Source of the DNA: Nitrososphaerales archaeon TH526
GTDB taxonomy: Archaea > Thermoproteota > Nitrososphaeria > Nitrososphaerales > Nitrososphaeraceae
Reading direction: 5' to 3'
Assembly (NCBI GenBank): GCA_014523665.1
Contig: JAATVR010000019.1
Span: 1-7,217, forward strand
DNA: 7,217 bases
The notes under the pieces are model-generated. The model made no database searches, had not been told where the DNA came from, and worked only from the letters and a program-made list of their open reading frames with translations. Positions 5,516-7,217 of the stretch are shown piece after piece; within the stretch, counting starts at the first letter, position 1; each line of letters opens with the position of its first letter. A program made the position numbers and the translations under genes.

Positions 5516-5678
5516 CCGGCTCATTCAAGAACGTCTAACTTAGGATAAGGAACGCATAAAAGAGGACTTCAAGTGACCACGTATTCACCAGGACATGGAT
5601 GCCTTTCTAATGACACCTCTGCTTTTGATTTTGATGCATTCTATGATTTTGGTTTCTCTGCTGCTGCAGTAGTTCTTG

Positions 5679-5716
5679 CCCCTACCCCTACCTCTGCCCC
5701 TGCCCCTGCCCTGCCC
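5679..5716 (-). repeat. G-quadruplex candidate (C-rich on the plus strand)
   Basis: Six C runs lie at 5679-5682, 5685-5688, 5697-5700, 5703-5706, 5709-5711 and 5714-5716, separated mostly by TA or TG. On the minus strand the last four runs give four G tracts of three or four with two-base loops, a textbook intramolecular quadruplex pattern; two more G4 tracts follow. The hexamer-like period (CCCCTG/CCCCTA) marks it as a short tandem repeat. It stands out sharply in AT-rich surroundings, about 90 bases upstream of the next gene. Confidence 0.7.
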
Positions 5717-5761
5717 TTGTTTTAATAAATCGAAGTTAGTCAACCACCAACGAACAGGTAG

Positions 5762-5769
5762 ATATATAG
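5762..5769 (+). promoter_or_regulatory. TATA-like box of the four-helix membrane protein
   Basis: ATATATAG is centred 40 bases before the ATG at 5806, predicting a start near 5792 and a leader of about 14 bases. No Shine-Dalgarno sequence precedes the ATG. Confidence 0.35.
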
Positions 5770-5805
5770 TTAGAGAAGTATTTCTGCTAATCTAACATAA
5801 CAGAA

Positions 5806-6177
5806 ATGACTAATGCTAAGAGATCAATATTATATTTCGGGGCGGCAGTCTGCACCGGTATAGCTGGAATATTACACCTCATACTTGTATCAAGTTCTAT
5901 CAATTCTCATTTGGAATACGCTACCTTTTTCTTAATTTCTGGCGTGGCTCAAATCTTTTGGGTCGTACCAATGGTAAAAAAATGGGGCAGGACTTGGTAT
6001 GTCATCGGAATTGCAGGGACGCTTGTCATGGTCGGTTTAACAGGTTACGTAATTGTCAATATAGTTGAGAATCCGCAGTCGGCACCTCCTGGCGTAAGTG
6101 AAATGGCTGTTGCAATCGAAGTACTTCAGGTCTCTTACGTTATAATGACTGGAATAATTATCGCTAAGAGAGGGTGA
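5806..6177 (+). CDS. Small four-helix membrane protein, family not named
   Basis: The 123-residue protein has four hydrophobic segments at about 8-30 (ILYFGAAVCTGIAGILHLIL), 39-57 (ATFFLISGVAQIFWVVP), 62-85 (TWYVIGIAGTLVMVGLTGY) and 98-119. A short loop with NPQSAPPGVSEM (89-100) joins the last two, and KKWGRTWY (58-65) joins the second and third. His24 in the first helix and Glu38 and Glu105 near helix ends are the main polar residues. I believe similar proteins occur widely in ammonia-oxidising archaea, but I cannot name a function and do not invent one. The positive ends (TNAKR, KK, AKRG) suggest that both termini are cytoplasmic. The ATG at 5806 is the only sensible start. No partner gene lies close by. 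Confidence 0.8.
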   Translation: MTNAKRSILYFGAAVCTGIAGILHLILVSSSINSHLEYATFFLISGVAQIFWVVPMVKKWGRTWYVIGIAGTLVMVGLTGYVIVNIVENPQSAPPGVSEMAVAIEVLQVSYVIMTGIIIAKRG

Positions 6178-6295
6178 TATCCGTGTTAAATCACGTTCAA
6201 AATCAGGACTTGGAAGCCTAAGTAATAGCAAATGAAGCTAGAAAACATAGTAGTAGATAGGTGTAGTTTATGGCTAGCTATCTCTAATTGGTAAC

Positions 6296-6331
6296 TTTAT
6301 AATGCTTTTTTAGTTTAATTGATAATCAATT
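6296..6331 (+). promoter_or_regulatory. TATA-like box with palindrome at the predicted start
   Basis: TTTATAAT (6296-6303) predicts transcription from near 6326. That point falls inside a perfect inverted repeat, AATTGAT and ATCAATT around one base (6317-6331). A palindrome over the start site is a typical archaeal repressor position. All bases are A/T-rich, so chance is a real alternative. Confidence 0.25.
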
Positions 6332-6355
6332 CTATATTTCAAAATTAGAGACTGA

Positions 6356-6520
6356 TCTGCCATACATGGCTGGTACTTTGTTTTAGACACTGATGTTGAA
6401 TTGATTATCGACAGATACAATGTGACAAAATTACTTCCTCATAGTCTGGAAAGCATGTTACTAAAAAAGAGCTACAAGTCGCCTAACGTTAAGGCAGATG
6501 ACCATCATGAAGAATATTAG
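6356..6520 (+). other. Open frame of 54 codons without a proper start
   Basis: Between a TGA at 6353-6355 and a TAG at 6518-6520 the frame reads WYFVLDTDVELIIDRYNVTK, then LLPHSLESMLLKKSYKSP, and a His/Glu-rich end. Its composition is protein-like, but there is no early ATG in frame (possible starts are TTG 6401, GTG 6422 and ATG 6452). An ATG at 6366 would join it after a one-base shift. It may be a small gene, a remnant or chance; I recognise no family. Confidence 0.2.
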
Positions 6521-6765
6521 AGGCACTGAATGGGTCGCCTATCGGTGGACCGACCGAGTTTAACTTATGAATTGATAACATTCGTTTATTTCGCAATTAG
6601 ATCATATTGGAATTGAGATATCTAACCAACTACACAGAGCTACCTGCGTTAACGCCTTTTTGAGCAAGGCCTTCGATTTTAATGTCGCCACCTAGACGAG
6701 ATATAGTGACAAATTCTCTGAAATGCCTTTATTCTAGTTCTTGGTACAAGAGATGAACCACACGA

Positions 6766-7101
6766 TTGACAGAGTCGATAAAAAGACCAACTGGTGTTAC
6801 AATTATCTCTATTCTAACCATAATTGGTGGCATATTGCTAATATTTGGCGGACTTTCATTGCTTGCATTTGGAGCATTTTTTACAGCTGTCCCACTTGAA
6901 ACTCTTATTACGGAGGATCAACAGCTACAGCCTCGGGAATCTCAGAATGCGGCAGAACTTCAAGCTCTAGGCCAATTCTTTGGTAGTATCGGGATAGTAA
7001 TCGGTTCAATCGTGCTTGCGGTTGGCATTGGATACTTGGTAGTATCTTATGGCTTACTGAAAGCGAAAAGATGGGCCTGGATCGTTACGGTAATACGGTA
7101 A
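6766..7101 (+). CDS. Small membrane protein, frame broken by an 8-bp duplication
   Basis: As read, the frame gives 111 residues: a short basic start (TESIKRPTGVT), a first hydrophobic span at about 11-42, a polar loop (ETLITEDQQLQPRESQNA, 45-62), a second span at about 70-98, then GLLKAKRWAWIVTVIR and a stop at 7099-7101. The W-A-W after a basic turn normally opens another helix, so the stop falls inside a helix. A perfect tandem duplication (7087-7102) causes it; with one copy removed the frame continues to the window edge. I recognise this as a type of small archaeal membrane protein of unknown function. The start is TTG at 6766; an in-frame TGA lies 12 bases upstream. An ATG at 6753 is out of frame by one base and would join if the A run at 6779-6783 were one base shorter. 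Confidence 0.7.
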   Translation: MTESIKRPTGVTIISILTIIGGILLIFGGLSLLAFGAFFTAVPLETLITEDQQLQPRESQNAAELQALGQFFGSIGIVIGSIVLAVGIGYLVVSYGLLKAKRWAWIVTVIR

Positions 7102-7102
7102 T
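7087..7102 (+). repeat. Perfect 8-bp tandem duplication, ACGGTAAT twice
   Basis: ACGGTAAT occupies 7087-7094 and 7095-7102 with no gap. Eight is not a multiple of three, so the second copy shifts the frame of the gene starting at 6766 and brings up a TAA at 7099-7101. Taking one copy out gives ...IVTVILTIIAII..., a smooth hydrophobic helix. Confidence 0.95.
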
Positions 7103-7217
7103 ATTAACAATCATAGCAATAATAACACAAGTTAGCTCTGTTATCTCCACCAGTACTCTTGCTGAATCCTTAGCTACTGATATAACTGCACTTCTATCTG
7201 GAATTACTGCTCATATA
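7103..7217 (+). pseudogene. Out-of-frame 3' continuation of the membrane protein
   Basis: After the duplication the plus-two frame reads ILTIIAIITQVSSVISTSTL, then AESLATDITALLSGITAHI, open to the window end. It supplies the rest of the interrupted helix and a further polar and helical part, as expected for the C-terminal part of the gene starting at 6766. It has no start of its own. Whether the true gene is broken, or the duplication is a sequencing or assembly artefact, cannot be told here. Confidence 0.65.

Larger units (their letters stand above)
5493..5805. other. Gap with C-rich tract and a doubtful small frame
   Basis: Besides the inverted repeat at 5498-5515 and the C-rich tract at 5679-5716, a plus-strand frame runs from a GTG at 5573 to a TAA at 5723-5725 (50 codons) with GAGGA six bases ahead of the GTG. 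It would read MTTYSPGHGC and end in an Ala/Pro-rich tail made by the C-rich tract. The minus strand is also partly open here and ends in LERHPCPGEYVVT (stop at 5569-5571), which looks more protein-like. Neither can be called a gene from this sequence alone. Confidence 0.35.
6178..6765. other. Long gap with weak signals only
   Basis: No gene can be supported here. It holds a TATA-like box with a palindrome (6296-6331), a plus-strand frame without ATG (6356-6520), and on the minus strand a 32-codon open stretch (6728 to 6633) reading REFVTISRLGGDIKIEG and onward before a TAG. The last two could be the worn ends of old genes, but I recognise neither. The far right holds the upstream region of the next gene, with TTTATT at 6728-6733. 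Confidence 0.4.

Noticed and set aside
5679..5716. CRISPR or telomere-like array at the C-rich tract
   Set aside because: There are no spacers or long repeat units; it is a short hexamer-like microsatellite of 38 bases.
6037..6231. Minus-strand frame opposite the four-helix membrane protein
   Set aside because: Antisense shadow with no recognisable feature.

Overview
The window looks like archaeal DNA, most likely from a soil-type ammonia-oxidising lineage (Nitrososphaerota/Thaumarchaeota). The sequence is AT-rich and several genes use TTG or GTG starts. Shine-Dalgarno sequences are largely absent. Instead, TATA-like boxes (TTTATA-type) lie about 26-31 bases upstream of several start codons, the arrangement expected for leaderless archaeal transcripts. 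The lineage is an inference; no marker gene is present.

Layout from left to right. At the extreme left edge a possible minus-strand gene runs out of the window. A complete 3-methyladenine DNA glycosylase I (tag, 154-756, plus) follows. An RNA-like element of three consecutive hairpins ending in a T run (about 1030-1153) lies in the next gap. Two minus-strand genes come next, each with its own promoter: a signal-peptide-bearing alpha/beta hydrolase (3319 to 2453) and a class I SAM-dependent methyltransferase (2315 to 1455).

Positions 3433-4774 are a decay zone. Three minus-strand gene remnants can be read by eye: the C-terminal end of a drug/proton-type MFS transporter with internal stops, the end of a luciferase-like flavin oxidoreductase, and the middle of a second alpha/beta hydrolase with a frameshift. 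A small intact plus-strand gene encoding a two-CxxC protein (3845-4288) sits between them.

The right third carries a secreted Asp/Ser/Asn-rich protein with repeats (4845-5492), a C-rich tract whose minus strand is a strong G-quadruplex candidate (5679-5716), a four-helix membrane protein (5806-6177), a 590-base gap with little clear content, and a second small membrane protein starting at 6766. The reading frame of that last gene is broken by a perfect 8-bp tandem duplication at 7087-7102; removing one copy restores a continuous membrane protein to the window edge.

I see no operon and no defence, CRISPR or transposon system. The genes do not form an obvious pathway; the region reads as accessory, decaying chromosome. 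The most promising unexplained element is the three-hairpin RNA candidate. The most checkable event is the 8-bp duplication.
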